Made by a program: the position numbers and the translations under genes. The notes under the pieces were generated by a model. It saw only the letters and a list, made by a program, of their open reading frames with translations. It made no database searches and was not told the DNA's origin. A DNA stretch of 64,000 nucleotides from Diabrotica undecimpunctata (lineage: Eukaryota > Arthropoda > Insecta > Coleoptera > Chrysomelidae). The stretch spans positions 49,980,991 through 50,044,990 of the forward strand of contig NC_092807.1 in NCBI RefSeq assembly GCF_040954645.1. Reading direction: 5' to 3'. Within the stretch, counting starts at the first letter, position 1. Every line of letters begins with the position of its first letter. Of the stretch, positions 45,961-57,905 are shown in pieces.

Positions 45961-46983
45961 AAAGCGTCTAGGATTAAGGCAGCAAAATAAGATCAATCGT
46001 TGGTGCGTTTTCATGAAAAATTCTTGATGTAAAAAAATTAAAAATTAATTGGACGGCGTTATGCCTCACTAGACCAAGCGCCAAAAATTGATTTTGAGAT
46101 ATTTGACTTTCAATTCAATAATGTTACAATTGTCGTATTTTTTTGTTCTCGAAGACAGTGTTGTATATTTTCTAAGTGCGAAATAGTAACTAGTGTTGAA
46201 GAAAAAGGAAAAAAAAAAATAAAAAGACGATGTTCGTCACATTGTGTAATTGTTTTATACATCAATAGACCAAACGACATGGAGGTCGTTTGGACTAGTG
46301 ATACCTAAATAGAATATCACTTTTAGTGAATGATCAGTAGGCTACAAGTTATTTTTTCTTTTTGAGTATTACAATAAAAGTAGTTATTTTGAACATTTTA
46401 TATTAAAGAAGTTTTTTTCACCGGTCATAATTCCTTCCCGGAAGATGTCACTTTCTTCTTTATATATGTGAACAGACCTAGCAGTTTCCGTTCTTGCTTG
46501 TCCTCCTCGCCCTCTAAATTCACGAATTCGTCGGTCATCTGACCGACATTTACATTGAAAAAAAGTCACATCGGCTTTGTTGAATGTAAACTTTAGTCCA
46601 TTCTACGCTCTTAGGACGCAATTTGCGCTGAATAAAATAAACATTAAAATTTTTGTATACTCTATTTTAGGAGATACGTAGATTTAAAACTTACCAAAAT
46701 GAGTTTGAAATACGTGAATTAAAACTTTATTCAAAATGCAATTTGAAATACGTGAATTAAGTTATTTCGCGTATCAATCCGTCTATTTTCTTTCTAAAAT
46801 GGTTTTAATTTAACCTGTCTAACGTTCGATTGCAAATTCTTTTAGATAAAATTGGCATCGCTGCGCTAAAAACTCCCATAATGATTGCATTAACAAAATA
46901 AATACATTATATTATGATTAAAGAAAGCTAGTTCAGAATGAGAGTAATTGTCCATTTATTCAAATTTGATAATTACCGTGTAC
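45961..46983. other. Intron, nothing firmly recognised
   Basis: A 61-residue minus-strand frame at 46384-46569 is Arg/Glu-rich without clear homology. Near 46260-46300 a short GACCAAACGACATGGAGGTC palindrome is visible. Confidence 0.35.
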
Positions 46984-47650
46984 AGGGTCCTCCAAACTTT
47001 TTTTGACAATTGATAGCGACCATATTTTTGAAGCTACATCTGTCAAATAGCCTGCCATTTACTCGTCTATTTTGCCAAATCACCATAGATGGATATGGCA
47101 TACAAACCGTGCAAATGATAAAAGTGTTTTATAAAAATGGGTGTTCTGTTCGGGCAACGTTCCGTGCTTTTCTCCCATTTAACGGTCAACATAATCGTTC
47201 TACCGGAAAGACTATTCGCAGTGTGGTGGATAAATTTTAATCCACTGGTTCAGTAAACAGTCAAACAATACTCGTACGCCAACAAAACGCAAGATGTGCC
47301 GACAACATCGCTGCTGTCCGTGAGCGTCTGCGGGAAAATCCCAGGCAGTCGATTTCATGTTGCTCGCAAGGATTCGCCCTTAGACTCTTCAGACCCGTTA
47401 AACTAGACCTGTTAAACTCTTTCTTGTGTGATTTTGTTAAGTTGCAGATCTATCGAATAAACCACAAACCACAGCTGCCTTCAAAGCCAACGTAACACAT
47501 GCCTTCGTGCAATTATTCAGCCTGATTTATGCGCCGGTTATGGACAATTGTACATTTAGAATGCGCGTCAGTCAGCGAAGCGAAACCATATTATATTTCA
47601 TACATGCGGCATCGAGGGGCCTTTCCAAATGAATAAAATTATTATATTCC
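46984..47650 (+). pseudogene. Transposase N-terminal helix-turn-helix fragment
   Basis: Plus strand: VQMIKVFYKNGCSVRATFRA, then FNGQHNRSTGKTIRSVVDKF, STGSVNSQTILVRQQNARCA, DNIAAVRERLRENPRQSISC and, after shifts, YRINHKPQLPSKPT. This pattern (ExVxMVxxYxxxGxSxRxTFRAL ... STIRRLVxKFxETGSV ... RTxENIxAVRxSVxExPxxSI) heads many insect mariner-like DDE genes. No catalytic domain follows before 47880. The start CAGGGTCCTCCAAAC may be a terminal repeat. Confidence 0.75.
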
Positions 47651-47879
47651 TGAAGTTGAATATTTTTTAAAAAATACCAACATTATAGATCGGAATGCGA
47701 ATAATAATATTTAAACTATGTTAATAAAAATGTACACTATTTGGTGATTGATAATACTGTAAATTGAATAACATTCGGTAAATGTGCCTACCTTCCTTCT
47801 TTCCGTTCGTAGAAAATAATATTACTCTATTCTAATATTATGTGAACATAGTTTTAAATTTAATCTTTATTTTCTACAG

Positions 47880-48023
47880 AATAAAAAGCAACGCAACTTG
47901 AGTAAACCTTTAATTCGTCGCAAGTCAGAACTACCCCAAGACCAGTACACGGTGAATGCTCTGTCTGACCACAAAAGGATGGACGATTATCTAGTAACAC
48001 CTCCAGACGTCAACAAGTGCTAG
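47880..48023 (+). CDS. wrd: PP2A B56 last coding exon
   Basis: Encodes the 47 C-terminal residues and a TAG stop: NKKQRNLSKP, then LIRRKSELPQDQYTVNAL, SDHKRMDDYL and a short unique tail. RRKSELPQD followed by KALxxHKRxDE is the signature end of gamma/delta B56 proteins. The acceptor is tttctacag ending at 47879, phase 0, directly compatible with the exon ending at 39135. It is separated from that exon by 8.7 kb of repeats. Confidence 0.95.
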   Translation, partial: NKKQRNLSKPLIRRKSELPQDQYTVNALSDHKRMDDYLVTPPDVNKC

Positions 48024-48480
48024 TCTCTTCTCTTACAATACTTGCTGCATAGATTGCAGTAAGTTTTGTGCCAATTGAAGAAGAATCATCGATCTTTCTA
48101 CCCGCCATGGAAATTAAGATCGAACGAAGCATGCTTTTAATTGTATATTTATTTGTTTCTTTAGGAAATGTTATTTTTTTATAAATGTAGAGAATGTATG
48201 TATATAGTTTTTTTTATGCGAAGGCTTGAAATGATAGTAAATCACGGAATTATATATATTTTTTTCTTTAATTTCTTAGCAATTTTTAGTTGTCCGGATT
48301 ATAAATAGAACAAGCGATAGATAAAAGCTAGATATAGCCATGTTGTACTGTGATTCCAGGCCATCATTAATGGTTTTGGATTATTGTAGTTTGCAGTTAG
48401 TTTATTATTTTTTATTTAGGTTTAGGTGACGAGCTAATCAAACTATTTCTATCAGAGCTAGTCAGACTATTTTCTACACT
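48024..48480 (+). other. Probable 3' UTR of the PP2A B56 gene
   Basis: Unique AT-rich sequence directly after the TAG stop, ending before retrotransposon-like sequence near 48490. No clean AATAAA signal was found within it; the first one noticed is at about 48764, inside repeat-like DNA. The true polyadenylation site is not determined. Confidence 0.45.
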
Positions 48481-48489
48481 TTTCTTGTA

Positions 48490-49170
48490 TTAGAAGTGAA
48501 AAGAGCTAGAATTAGATGGTTGGGACATCTGAGCGCAAGAAGGTAGCCAGCATATAATGGTTACGGCGAATCCAGGATTGAAACAATCATGGTTCATGGT
48601 CCGGATTGCATCGTGTCATGATTTCGACGTCCTCTGTGCAAACATTTTCACCGATATTTAGAAATATACCGAATTAGAATTAGTAGACGAGTAAGACAAG
48701 CGCATATCTTATGGAAAATATTATCTCTATCGTTGCAAATATTTATAGGTTTATGGCAAGGAACAATAAAGGAATATGCGTTACGGAAACTATTTAAAAA
48801 TATCTTAGATCCTCTGATGATTTATAGTAACAACTCTGGGAGAACTAAGTATAATGATTGATATCAGATCTAGTAAGAGCGTCACTAGGAAAGGGACTAA
48901 AAATAAACCTTAAAAAAATAAAAATTATGACTAATACAGAAGCCATATGGGAAATAAATAAAGACAGAAAAATATAGAAAATAATCAAGGTTATAGTTGC
49001 TTGAGACTAAGTTAAAATAAACTAGAGAAATAAATAGAATAATAAGAATGCGATGGCCGAAAATTAATAACGAAGGTACGTGTCCTAAATGATATGACAT
49101 AAAAATCCCAGGCCTTCTCATGTGTACGGAACAACTTGGATACAATCTAGAAAACCCAAGATAAATAAAC
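48490..49170 (+). pseudogene. Non-LTR retrotransposon debris
   Basis: Plus-strand islands: EVKRARIRWLGHLSA near 48500 (typical C-terminal RIRWLGHLxRM) and, near 48870, VRASLGKGLKINLKKIKIMT (as in ASxxVGLKINxxKTKxMT). The order is scrambled, so this is at least two pieces. Confidence 0.55.
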
Positions 49171-49220
49171 AAGAATGAATAGTGGGAATGAGTGGAAAAC
49201 TCACAATTTATTTACAAGAT

Positions 49221-49277
49221 GTTTGTTGTGCGACTAGTTTCGGAGTCAACAATTTGTACCTAATCCTCAGGCCGATG
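49221..49277 (-). ncRNA. Second, weaker hammerhead-like motif
   Basis: Minus strand contains CUGAGGA, about 20 bases, then CCGAAACUAGUCGC. Core CUGANGA, GAAA and a zero-loop ACU/AGU stem III are in the same layout as at 26199-26255. Stem II does not pair well, so it may be decayed or unrelated. Confidence 0.25.
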
Positions 49278-49442
49278 CAAAAAACCAATGACTGTAAATC
49301 AACACAAATAAACCAATAAGTAATCTTTAGTATGGCAATGTACCAATTGATGAGGCATGCTTTTAAAGTTTGAAGATATTTACACAACAGTACTAGAGGT
49401 TGTTTTTAGAAGTTAACTTAAACGGTACATTCATGTAACTTA

Positions 49443-49545
49443 GTATTAAACAGAAGAGCAATCCAAAATATGAAGTGTGGGAATAATATATTATGTCGTA
49501 ATCCCATACTCATATTTTGGATTATTCTTCTGTTCAATAACAAGC
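49443..49545. repeat. Hairpin with imperfect arms of about 40 bp
   Basis: Arms share AACAGAAGA, AATCCAAAATATGA and TGGGAT in inverted order, with a loop around 49483-49500. Confidence 0.8.
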
Positions 49546-49907
49546 AGCATAAATGTAACGATTAAGTCAGTTACAATTTTTTCACTAATCCGCTGGATGA
49601 AGCTACAATTAACTGTATTGTTATTCACGTTTGTATGGGCACAAAATATTACTGCCAAGAAATCTATTCGATTTAGAACATTTGCTGTGCATACGGATTA
49701 AAAATAGATCTCGGAAAAACTAAATAAAAATTTATCAGCTAATCCTTCAAGGAAAAACGTAGGGGAAAGAAGATCTGGCTAACAATCGAACAATCGTCAA
49801 TATTACTACATATCTTAAATATTTTTTATATATGTATTCCAGTTTTTCAGGCGTACACGCCCATCTGGTAGGGATCTATGGAGTGAGTAACACCGAGTCG
49901 CAAGCTC
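49546..49907. other. Nothing recognised
   Basis: AT-rich intergenic sequence. Confidence 0.4.
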
Positions 49908-50121
49908 CCATCTCTTTCCATACTGCTCGTCCATAGGTCGATCCGATACACCAGCGTATTCTAGTCTAAGTATTAGATCCATTTAGATGTTATACTACTA
50001 CGTTAGCCTTTTTGTTTTCCATCGGTTTGTTCTTAGACTGGGGATTGAACTATGGAACCGATATATAATTGACGGTAAGGTGTATGCGATTCGTCTGCCT
50101 GGCCCGCTTATCTATCTGGCC
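49908..50121 (-). repeat. SINE-like dispersed repeat, copy 2
   Basis: Similar to 10370-10566 over its length, in the same orientation, with the same CATCTCTTTCC and CTGCCTGGCCCGCTT ends. The minus strand has GTTCAATCCCC, B-box-like. It has no TA microsatellite tail. Confidence 0.65.
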
Positions 50122-51089
50122 GATTTTTTTTTCTTCTCAAATCCTTTTGTCCTCTCAGGGGTTGGATTGGGTTTTCGGTACTTCATTATCCATGCATTTC
50201 TATTTTTGTGCATCGTCTTTAATTCTTCAATAGTTTTCCCCATATTCCTTCCTATTTCTTCGATCTGGTCTATCCATTTTTTTTTTGGATCTTCCCCTTC
50301 TCTTTTTCTTTCTATTTGCCGATTCTAATATTTGCTTTATAATTCTCTCGGGTTTCATTCTATTAATATGTCCGAACCAGAACATTTGCTTCTTTATTCA
50401 GTAATAGATTTCTACTTTGTCATCTGTCTGATATTTTCATTTCTAATCCTGTCCCATTTTGTTTTACCGGCCATTTTTTCAAATAACTTATTTCGATTGC
50501 GTTAATTTTTTTATTCATGGTTTTTCAGAATTATCAATTTTTTCACTTGCGTATTATTGGCACAGTTATCGTATTGTGATTTTTTTTTAACTTTCATTTT
50601 TACAGCTTTTTTCTCGTATTTTTGTATTTATTGTGTAGTATAACTGTGTAGACTTATTTCCTCTATTTGCTATCCCGCGTATGTTTTCCTTGATCCATGA
50701 TTTTTCATGTTATGTATTCTAAAGTTGTTCCGTTACATTTAATCTCCTTATTGTTTGGGTTTTTTTTTTTTATTGTAAACTCTGTAATTTTACTGGTTGC
50801 GTGTTCTAATTATTGTATTTAGGTTTTCGTGTTTTTTCTTAACGAACAACAATGCTTAAACTAATGGCTTAAACTATCTCTCTATTTTATTCCTTTGTTT
50901 ATTTTGAACTCATTGGATTTTTGGCCCCTCACTTGTACTTTTCGTCTAATTATCTTGTAGGTACTTTCTATAATTATGATTAGTGTTTTCGGTACTTCTA
51001 GTTCTTCCAGGCATTTCCATATTTTTCCTGTCAATCGAATCAAAAGCTGCCTTTTGGTCAGTAAAGTATAGTCCTTCTATTTTTCTTTC

Positions 51090-51158
<69 letters not shown>

Positions 51159-51230
51159 TGTCATTTGTCTGCATATCTGGCCTAAATGCTGCCAGTTTTG
51201 GTTTAACATACGCCCTTAGTCTTTTCTCTA
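50122..51230 (-). pseudogene. RTE-like non-LTR fragment with a microsatellite inside
   Basis: Minus strand: VDQKAAFDSIDRK and KCLEELEVPKTLIIIIESTY near 51060-50960 (RT palm), later KTKWDRIRNENIRQMTK near 50460 and KKKWIDQIEEIGRNM near 50290 (C-terminal). A TA microsatellite (51097-51154) interrupts the RT. Highly decayed. Confidence 0.75.
51097..51154. repeat. TA microsatellite
   Basis: About 29 TA units. Confidence 0.97.
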
Positions 51231-52239
51231 CTCAATTTTGTTTTTAATTTTGGTAATATTCAAAACAGTTATTAGGAAATCATTTTTAAAATATTATTAA
51301 ATATTATTATGCATACCTTCTTCAAAGTACAAAAACACATGTATCGCCTACATCGACACAAGTAAAACAATGTTGCCTTTTACTTTTTTTCCCTAATCCT
51401 AGAATTAACGTACCGTAACGTGCACTATTTATCAAGAAATTAAAAGGCTACATAACAATTTCATAACATCATTGATTGATCTTACTATCATCTAAGATTG
51501 TCCGCAAAATTCAATCTGAAAATTGATTAAATAGAAGCCGCATTATTATTTTGAACTGCAGACATAACTAGAAAGGAATGGTTTTGAGTGGTGATATATT
51601 CTGTTAGAAAACTGTAAATCTCTGTACACATTTTAAAAAACCTGGCAAATTAATTGAATATTTGATTCTTTGCCTGATTGTTATAATACTTAGTATTATT
51701 TTAAAGTTAAAGTTAGAACTGTATTCAATAAGTATGTGTGCTAGTATAAGTGGTGCTATAGTATGTTAATAAAGTTTGAAACTTGTTGAACTTAAGTGAA
51801 AGAAAACTTAATTGGCCAATATTAAATTAAGACATTTCACTTACATAATTTAAATCAAAGTGGCCCCTGAACAGAACTAAATTCTATATCATCGTGTTTG
51901 TAAGCTTGAGACACTCGTATTGGTGTTCCCGATAGACAAAGTCAAAATGTAAAACCTCATATGCAATGTTCAATATATATGTGTATAAAAAGTGAATAAA
52001 TATTTTTATAGGTTTAAATAAAATTCAATGTTAATTGCAAGTATGATTTATTTATTGCAATACATTTTATGTACCTATACAAAAAAGTGGAGAATCAATA
52101 TCTCCGAGAAATGTATTAATACAATTTGAAAACTATTCTTATATATCTTAACTTTGAAATATATTATGGGAATAAGACTGCTTACTAATTGTTACATTTT
52201 ATCTGATAAACAAATATTGTCAAAATTTAAAAACACGAA
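51231..52239. other. Nothing recognised
   Basis: AT-rich, no coding or repeat structure supported. Confidence 0.4.
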
Positions 52240-52374
52240 AACAATTAGCTATCTCTCCATCTCTTTGGTGGTTTCCTCGCTGGTCGCTGGTTTTCCTTCT
52301 AGCGCAATTCTTTTTATTTCCGTTGTACGTATCATACTACTGGTTTCATTGGTTTCTTTCCGTAATTATATTCC

Positions 52375-52464
52375 ATAGATCATTTCAGATCGGATACGGA
52401 TTTTATAAATTTTAACTTTGCTATCTTTTTGCATGAATGGGTTATTCCAGACAACATATTTTAG
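52375..52464 (-). pseudogene. Non-LTR RT fragment, left of the piggyBac
   Basis: Minus strand LKYVVWNNPFMQKDSKVKIY, then KIRIRSEMIYGI. It continues, across the piggyBac insertion, the fragment at 54573-54700. The consensus form is VWNNPYMxxxSKxRIYKxCIRPIMTYGIE. Confidence 0.75.
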
Positions 52465-54568
52465 CCCTTTCAGGACGGTACCTATTTTCCCTTGCATACC
52501 ACATAAACGGCAGTTTTTAGCGTGCCTTGCGAACGAACGGCACATATCGGTCAGAATAAAAAAATTTAGGACTTGTAATAAATATTTATTCAGTAAAGTC
52601 ATACATTTTTTTTTATTTTAAAGAATTTTATACATGTCTTTTATTGAACAACTTTGAAAAAACAGTTTTCTCAAAATTTGTTGATTGAACAACACAAGTT
52701 TCTCTAGTATATTTCTGGAAACATGGAACCCCACACAAACCTACGTCACTTTCTTTACACATGTATCTAGAAACCGTTCGTTTATGATTATTTTCTTTTT
52801 TATGCGAATACACAACACATCTTCTGGAGGCGGTTTTTGTCTTTTCAGTTCCTGGAACTAATGAAAAATGCCTTTCTTGTAATCTGAATAAATCACCTGA
52901 CATGGGCGTAGGATTTTTAAGTTGATATTTATACCTTAAATTAAAAAAATATACTGTGGTACCTTATAAAAAAACTATAATGTACACAACGATCTAAAAA
53001 CAAAAACTCCTCTTATAAAAATCTTATGTACAAAACTTAATTGAAACTTGGCAACTGGCATAGGCGTAGTCTGGTTTTTCAATAACATAGCATGAGAATT
53101 TAGTACACAGATATTTACTGTGTGGATAAAAAATTTTTATACCATTTACTTACATTACCATACTTATCATGTCCGATCGGTCGACTGATCTCATTTGTTT
53201 ATTGTATGCGATAACACAAACTGGTTTTCTTACTGGCTCTTTAGTAGTAGGATCAATTCTGTCAAGAACAACCATTTTGTTTTCATGCATTGTTGTTATC
53301 ATCACAACATCTCTTCTGTCTTTCTATTTAAACACTAAGAAAATGTCAGAATTTCTAAAGCTACTTCATTTTAATTTTCAATCTTTCTTGCAAAGAAGGC
53401 ATATGAAGTCTGTTAGATCTAACAGTCCCAGAAGAATTCGTTTTATGTTCGTACAAAAAAGATTGGACTGCTATAAAAATTGTCGGTAAACAGTGAACCT
53501 TTGTTCATATATGGTTTCAAAGATGAACCACAATATTTCCAGCGGTTCCCAAGCCTTTGATAGTTTCTTCGGGAAAGTATGTATTCTTTTATATAATCGG
53601 TTTTCGAATGGAAAACTAAAATCTTTGGTTTATTTGTGATAAAACCCCTTATTTTATGCAAGCGATCTCTTGCTTTTAGTTGTTAATTATATTGGAGAAA
53701 TCTGTTGACCAATTCTCCATTTCAAGTTTTTTTGTTTCTGGACGTAAGCATAGATATTTAAAGAAATATAATCTAAATCAAGATGTTTCCTTTTTTTATC
53801 ATTTTTTTGAGTAACATACCTGTTAATTTCGTCAATTATAAATCTGGTTGTATCTTCAGTAAAAATTTTCACAAAATAATTATTGCCCTTGGTTCTTCCG
53901 TTAAGTTTACCATGTTCTTTATTCTGCTCTGGCTATCATCAAATTTATGTAACTTGCGGACAAATTGAGTTTTTACTCATGGATTTGTTTATCAATATAA
54001 TGTTTGTGATTATTATTCTGATCGTTTTCGTTGTTACAATTATCTAAGCTTACATCTTCGTAAACCTCTTCTTCAGTACTTCTCTCCTGATCACTTTCTC
54101 CATCTGGTAAATATTCATTCCCACTGTCGGTAAATGACTCCTCTTCACTATTAGAAAAGTCAACTGTGTCCCTTAATTTTTGTAACTTTTACATTTCTTG
54201 TGAGGTTAATCCACAAATAATCATCAGTAGTCGTATTGTCAACTTTAATTCTTTTGCAAGAAGGCCTGACGTCTTCTTTGCATGACATTTTTATTTCCAC
54301 TAAAACACGTGGTAACTGGAAATCTACAATAATCTGTGAACAGCGCGCGCATTTTTCTCTCTGTTTGAGTGTCGCATATATCGGTCGGTGGCAGATAGAC
54401 ACTCTGTGATATGTCGTCTGTGTCGCAGATTAACAATTTTTAAACTTTGGTTAATTAATCATACATTGGTCTGTGGCGACTGGTAAGCATGGCGGCAGAT
54501 ATATCGGTTTGTAGTTCGTGTGGCAATTTTTCTTTTGTCAGATATATTGGTAACTCGTCCAGAAAGGG
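52465..54568 (-). mobile_element. piggyBac transposon, full length but degenerate
   Basis: Ends CCCTTTCAGGACGGTAC at 52465 and the inverted form of CCCTTTCTGGACGAGTTAC at 54568. Flanks TTAG and TAAC are consistent with a decayed TTAA duplication. Transposase is on the minus strand: N-terminal pieces near 54400-54160, EINRYVTQKNDKKRKHLDL-like middle, WKYCGSSLKPYMNKGSLFTD then NFYSSPIFF (catalytic block), later KTSLCYRIQ-type frames with VDRSD near 53170 and the C-terminal Cys-rich end. Many stops. Confidence 0.9.
52628..52903 (-). pseudogene. piggyBac transposase C-terminal cysteine-rich domain
   Basis: LFRLQERHFSLVPGTEKTKT, then SRRCVVYSHKKENNHK, SRYMCKESDVGLCGVPCFQK. This is the zinc-binding tail (RRCxVCxxK ... 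TxYxCxxCxVxLCxxPCFxxYH) with one Cys lost. It defines the 3' end of the reading frame. Confidence 0.88.
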
Positions 54569-54572
54569 TAAC

Positions 54573-54740
54573 ATCCAGATATAACTGCAGCCTTATTTAT
54601 CAGCCCACTTAGGTCTCTGGCTGGGTCATGATAGCTAGATAAATCTATGCTGAGGTATTTGAATTTCATCCAGATAGTAATATAATGAATTACTAATAGT
54701 AAAGGTAAGTAATTATAAGATACTTTTAAAGTAAACATAG
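54573..54740 (-). pseudogene. Non-LTR RT fragment, right of the piggyBac
   Basis: Minus strand WMKFKYLSIDLSSYHDPARD, then LSGLINKAAVISGC, ending at the insertion point. With 52464-52375 it gives a continuous RT thumb region (FKYLGxxLSSxxD ... VNKAxxISGCL ... VWNN). Confidence 0.75.
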
Positions 54741-55609
54741 CCGTCACTCAAGGTCAAGGTATGTGTCAAATGTAAGATCTCAATTAGGGGATGAATGTGA
54801 GCATACCCTCCAATTTTGCTAGTGATAAGTTCCCGAGATAATCGAAAACTAATAAAAAATAATGATTATTTTTTAAAAATTAAATTTTATACTGCCTGCT
54901 GTACTTCTGGCACTATCTGTTGTATCAGAATCCTATACCGCCACCAGTATATAATAATTTATTATAATATTTTAATACAACATAAGCCAATGGAATACAA
55001 AAGCTAATTAGAGTAGTTTGCGCAATAAACGTGTCAAGTTGGGATTTTATCCACTTCCACAGAATAATATATACATTTTTTTGTTTATAATCAACGCTAT
55101 TCCAACCTTATTTACAGCTGAATATATACATAAAACCCAACCTAGCATGTTATTTGTGTAGAATAATGTGTTTAGAAACAAACTTTGTAGCGACAATCGT
55201 AAATCATAAATGTCACGTTCAACCGTTTATTATTTTTATGAAATAAAAAGTTAAATTTCACAGCCTACTCTAATTACGATTTTTCTTGATGACTCTTTAT
55301 AAAATAAACACATCAAAAGGGTCAAAGGAACACCAAAGTTTTTTCTCATATATACATCAATCTTGATTAAATTTTAACATACCGTTATAATTCCTAGTCA
55401 GCAAGAAAATCAGCTTAATTTTAGTGTTCTATGATTTTCTTATGATTAAATAATCAATGAAAAGTTAAGAAGTGTACTAATTTAATGGAAATTTGTAACA
55501 TAAAACATAAAAATCTAACGAAAAGTTTGTTTAATGATCTGTGTTTTCTTGAGCAGCATAATTACAGCTTGAAACCTACATGGCATGCTTAAAATTAAAC
55601 TATCAATGT
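54741..55609. other. Nothing recognised
   Basis: AT-rich intergenic sequence. Confidence 0.4.
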
Positions 55610-56150
55610 CGTTTTGAGGCAATAGGATCCATTCCTGTATAAGAAGATCTTAAGACCTTGTCTAGTATATAGATTGTGCAGACGAGGAGCAATCTGTCTC
55701 TGAAGCCTATCCCGTACATGATCGATGGGATTAAGATCTGGCGATTGTCCTGGTTACGGTAAAAGTATTATATCCTCATTTTGAAACCAATCTCTCACGG
55801 TTGCAGGACCTGCAGCAGTGGAAAATGCAGGATAACAGGTTCTAAGATGCGATCAATATATTGAGATTGATTCAAAGTGCCTTCTACAAAAACGGGTTCG
55901 ATGATGAAAAATTATTCCAGCCCACATCGTAACTTGTAGACCACTATATGGAAAAACATCCTATACATGTCTGAGTCTCTCTTGTCGACCAGGTCCTTTC
56001 CAAACTCTCACTCTTCTTTAATTAAGATAGAGGCAAAACCTAGCTTCATCTGTGAATAATACAGAACTCCATTGTTGTAAGCCCCACTGCACATGTTCTT
56101 GTGTCCATCTTAATCTGAGTCCACGATTTCCTTACGTAACATGGGAATCC
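55610..56150 (-). pseudogene. Tc1-like transposase, C-terminal two thirds
   Basis: Minus strand with shifts: MKLGFASILIKEE-type region of RFCL, VRVWKGPGRQERLRHV, then LQVTMWAGIIFHHRTRF and PGQSPDLNPIDHVRDRLQRQ, IAPRLHNLYT. The SPDLNPIxHVxD block is diagnostic for Tc1 transposases; here the catalytic Glu of NPIEHVW reads Asp. Stops and frameshifts. Confidence 0.82.
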
Positions 56151-57500
56151 TCAATGTACATCTGGAGTGCAGGTCAGTTTCATATAAATTATTCCTTACA
56201 AGTTATAAATTTCTCAATTAAATAATCTCTTGGACGTATCTTCGAATTTTACTATTAACGTTACATAAAATACAAGTGTATATTAACATTCAACATTACA
56301 TCCCATCGATACCTCATTTTTCAGCAGCAAAACTCTTCGGTTACCAATTAAATTATAAATTATGATAAAAAACAAGAAAAGTTCTTGTCTATCCCTATAA
56401 AGAAATGACCAAATCCTACTACATTTTATAAACTGCTATAGCTTCACCTCGGGATTGGGGATTGAATTAATCGGAGCACAAACCTGTCTATGATGAGCCA
56501 GTTGTGGCGGGGATGTCTGGTTATTTGACTGTGAGCATAATAGATGTGTATGTATATTTTGTATTGAGTGTGTGTGTTTCATGTTCAATCAACAAATCTA
56601 TAGATAATGGCAGTTATAGCCTATATGTTCTCGGTTGATCAAACAGGTGTTTATTTAGTAATATCTTATTCAAGTCTGTCTTATATAACTGCAGGATGTT
56701 TTCTATTAGTTGTTGGGACGCACCGTGTCGGGGATGAGAAGTTCACCTGTCCTATTTGGGGCACTGGAGAACTCATATACACAATTTATGAAACATAAAA
56801 ATGTTTAATTTCGAATCTGAGAAAACAAGAAAATTCATTTACTTGTAAACTAAGACAGCTAAATTAATTATGGAAACGGATTCGTGATTTATATGAAGAA
56901 CGATTCTTTTTGTGGCCAAAAATTACGAAACGGGAAGATATGTACCCTATATTTTACTTCGGGTGATGAAAATTTTCTCTCTAGAAATTTTTGTGAAACA
57001 ACATTGTTTAAGTCTTGTATTTGTTTAAATTGCGGACATTAAACTAGCTAATTTTTGTCAAAGAAAAACGCATACATGACCAATTTTACTTGAGAAACAT
57101 ACTTTGACAGCGAATCGGTATCGTGAGTGGGGTATAAATTTTGTGAAAACTTTGGAGGATCTGTTGGTTTTAATTTTCTTATGTATAGGAAGGGACACCG
57201 TTTTAATAATTCTTCGAGATAAATACCGGTGATATATATTTTATTCATTAATGGTGGTTTAGTTTTACTATCAACCATACGCTATTAATACTTGACGATC
57301 CACCTATTACAACCTGGTCCGAGTAATGAATTGAGCTTTTAAAAAGTGGTTCCACCAAACGTCTCATATTGACAAAATTTCAGACTCTCAGTTGACTTCA
57401 CTCTTATATCGCCCATCTAGGTCGATATCGAAACAAGCTATTACTAAAATAATTGAACTTATTTTTCTTCTTTATTTGTTTGAATATTCCGATTGAGTAA
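56151..57500. other. Nothing recognised
   Basis: Two modest open frames (56607-56798 plus, 57048-57278 minus, the latter with KLKPTDPPKFSQNLYP) have no family I recognise. Confidence 0.4.
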
Positions 57501-57542
57501 TAAAATTATAGAGTAATAAAATATAAATGTAAATAAAATATA

Positions 57543-57905
57543 TTGAGTAATAAAAATCCTAGAAGAATGCTGAGAATATCATGGACAGCAAGGATCACGA
57601 ACAAGGAAGTTCTAGAAAAAATGAAGAAGGAACCAGAGATTGTGTTTACGATCAAACGCATAAAATTGCAATATCTGGGACACGTTATGAGAAATCAGCA
57701 CCGTTACTCCCTGCTGCAGTCTATATTGCAAGGTAAAGTCAAAGGTAAGCGAGGACCCGGTAGAAGGAGAATATCATGACAGCGGAATTTAAGAACATGG
57801 TTTAAGAAAACCTCAACGGAGCTGTTTCGAGCCGCAGCGAGCAAGGTCATGATTGCCAATATGATTTCCAACATCCGAAACGGATAGGAACCAGAAGAAG
57901 AAGAA
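57543..57905 (+). mobile_element. RTE-like 3' end fragment
   Basis: Plus strand: NPRRMLRISWTARITNKEVL, then KRIKLQYLGHVMRNQHRYSL, LQGKVKGKRGPGRRRIS, and after a stop LRTWFKKTSTELFRAAASKV, MIANMISNIRNG, with a tail of AAGAAGAAGAAG. The C terminus of an insect RTE-like protein, 5'-truncated as expected for target-primed insertion. Confidence 0.85.

Noticed and set aside
46384..46569. Arg/Glu-rich minus-strand frame as a PLE endonuclease
   Set aside because: A GIY-YIG pattern could not be found; the resemblance was only to short charged pieces.
53169..53489. 106-residue plus-strand frame
   Set aside because: Antisense of the piggyBac catalytic region.
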